Origin: Bacilli bacterium | GTDB taxonomy: Bacteria; Bacillota_I; Bacilli_A; RF39; UBA660 | Assembly: GCA_017888105.1 (NCBI GenBank) | Contig: JAGHGS010000116.1 | Coordinates: 1-6,174 of the forward strand | DNA length: 6,174 nt | Reading direction: 5' to 3' | In this document: positions 5,463-6,174 of the stretch, piece after piece | How positions within the stretch are numbered: position 1 is the stretch's first letter | Layout of the letters: the number at the start of each line of letters is the position of its first letter | Notes under the pieces: model-generated | Databases searched by the model: none | What the model saw: the letters and a program-made list of their open reading frames with translations, nothing else | Told to the model about the DNA's origin: nothing | Translations under genes and position numbers: made by a program

Positions 5463-6174
5463 CTAAACATTAAATCTAAAATAAACAATATCTCCATCTT
5501 GCATCAAATAGTCTTTCCCCTCTAAACGAAGTTTACCAGCTTCTTTTACTTTTAATTCACTTTTATACTCGAATAAATCATCAAAACTCATTACTTCTGC
5601 TTTAATAAAACCTCGCTCAATATCCGAGTGAATGAGTCCTGCACAAGATTTGGCATTCGCACCTCTCTTAAAAGTCCATGCCCGGCACTCATCAGACCCT
5701 GCTGTAAAAAACGTTTCAAGTCCAAGTAATGAATATGTTGCAAAGATTAAACGATCTAGCCCACTACTAGAAATACCAAGTTCTTGTAAAAACAATTTTT
5801 TATCATCATCATTTAATTCCGATAATTCAGATTCCATTTTGCAACACATAACTATAACTCCAGCTTTTTCCTTATCAGCATATTCACTTACTAATTTTGT
5901 ATAATCATTTTCTCCAACCACAACATCGTCTTCTAATACATTAGCAACATAAATAAGTGGTTTTAATGTAATAAAACTAAAATGTTTCATCAAAAGTTTT
6001 TCATCATCACTAAAATCTACTAACCTAAGAGGAATATTCTTCTCTAAGTTTTCTTTTGCTTTCGTAAGAACTGCTACTTCAGCAACAGCCTCTTTATCTT
6101 TTGTCGTTTCTGCCTTCTTCATAATCTTATTTAATCGATTCAGGATAATTTCTAAATCAGCCAAAATAAGTTCC
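5463..6174 (-). CDS. ychF: YchF/Obg-family ATPase, C-terminal part (5' end outside window)
   Basis: The visible 236 residues are the C-terminal two-thirds of YchF (OLA1), a conserved TRAFAC-class P-loop protein that prefers ATP and associates with ribosomes; the full protein is about 365 residues. The frame is open to the window edge and reads ELILADLE before the coiled-coil region, a standard YchF segment, so the TTG at 6162-6164 is an internal Leu codon and not a start. Next come the K-P-x-x-Y-V-A-N-V strand of the G domain, the segment ETFFTAG...RAWTF, and the C-terminal TGS domain with AGLIHSDIERGFI, AGKLRLEGKDY and the terminal DGDIVYFRFNV. The P-loop and switch regions lie beyond the window. 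Its stop overlaps the SD of the following gene. Confidence 0.97.
   Translation of the reverse strand, partial: ELILADLEIILNRLNKIMKKAETTKDKEAVAEVAVLTKAKENLEKNIPLRLVDFSDDEKLLMKHFSFITLKPLIYVANVLEDDVVVGENDYTKLVSEYADKEKAGVIVMCCKMESELSELNDDDKKLFLQELGISSSGLDRLIFATYSLLGLETFFTAGSDECRAWTFKRGANAKSCAGLIHSDIERGFIKAEVMSFDDLFEYKSELKVKEAGKLRLEGKDYLMQDGDIVYFRFNV

Noticed and set aside
5632..5904. 90-codon open frame on the plus strand
   Set aside because: It is fully antisense to the well-conserved TGS-containing part of ychF, has no SD, and the product is Ser-rich, low-complexity and unlike any family.
6162..6164. TTG as a start codon for a 233-residue protein
   Set aside because: The frame continues upstream to the window edge as ELIL-ADLE, a standard internal YchF segment; the gene is cut by the window, not short.
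1..6174. Mobile element, CRISPR array, toxin-antitoxin or defence system
   Set aside because: No transposase, integrase, spaced direct repeats or recognisable toxin, nuclease or reverse-transcriptase motifs were seen on either strand.

Overview
The window is AT-rich DNA from a low-GC Gram-positive-type bacterium. The evidence is AGGAGG-type ribosome binding sites, TTGACA/TGNTATAAT promoters, a Bacillus-like tRNA-Gly(UCC), a C-terminal NPQTG cell-wall sorting signal, and a YetJ-type Bax inhibitor protein. All long reading frames run full length with Trp encoded by TGG and no in-frame TGA, so the standard bacterial code applies and a Mycoplasma/Spiroplasma-type code 4 genome is unlikely. My best guess is an uncultured host-associated member of the Bacilli (Erysipelotrichales/RF39-like). 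That placement is inference, and no marker in the window proves it.

Left end (1-907, minus strand): a tRNA-Gly(TCC) with its own strong promoter lies downstream of a 240-residue secreted protein. That protein has a signal peptide, a beta-rich N-terminal region, two roughly 25-residue Cys-bounded repeats, and an NPQTG-TM-basic tail anchor. The divergent intergenic region (908-1039) holds a minus-strand promoter for this protein and a plus-strand promoter for the next operon. It also holds an unusual cluster of palindromic TAGAT/ATCTA elements that look like operators.

Centre (1049-2984, plus strand): a two-gene operon. It encodes a five-TM membrane protein of the PF06541 family (named 'putative ABC transporter permease', true function unclear) and a membrane-anchored processive-type family 2 glycosyltransferase with DxD, TED and QxxRW motifs. 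Together with the divergent surface protein these suggest a cell-envelope module (inference). The operon ends in an intrinsic terminator that abuts, tract to tract, the terminator of the convergent right-hand cluster. In both cases part of the stem is coding sequence.

Right half (2997-6174, minus strand): a co-directional cluster transcribed from right to left. It contains the C-terminal two-thirds of ychF (5' end outside the window), an unrecognised 331-residue helical protein whose SD overlaps the ychF stop, a YwaF/TIGR02206 integral membrane protein, and a Bax inhibitor-1 family membrane protein. A 12-bp inverted repeat flanks the start codon of the YwaF-like gene and resembles a terminator or attenuator between the second and third genes. 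An extended -10 promoter lies just upstream of the Bax inhibitor gene.

Most genes belong to known families. I saw no mobile element, CRISPR array or obvious defence system. The items most worth a second look are the shared divergent control region, the start-codon hairpin at 4402-4452, the Cys-repeat NPQTG surface protein, and the unknown protein coupled to ychF.
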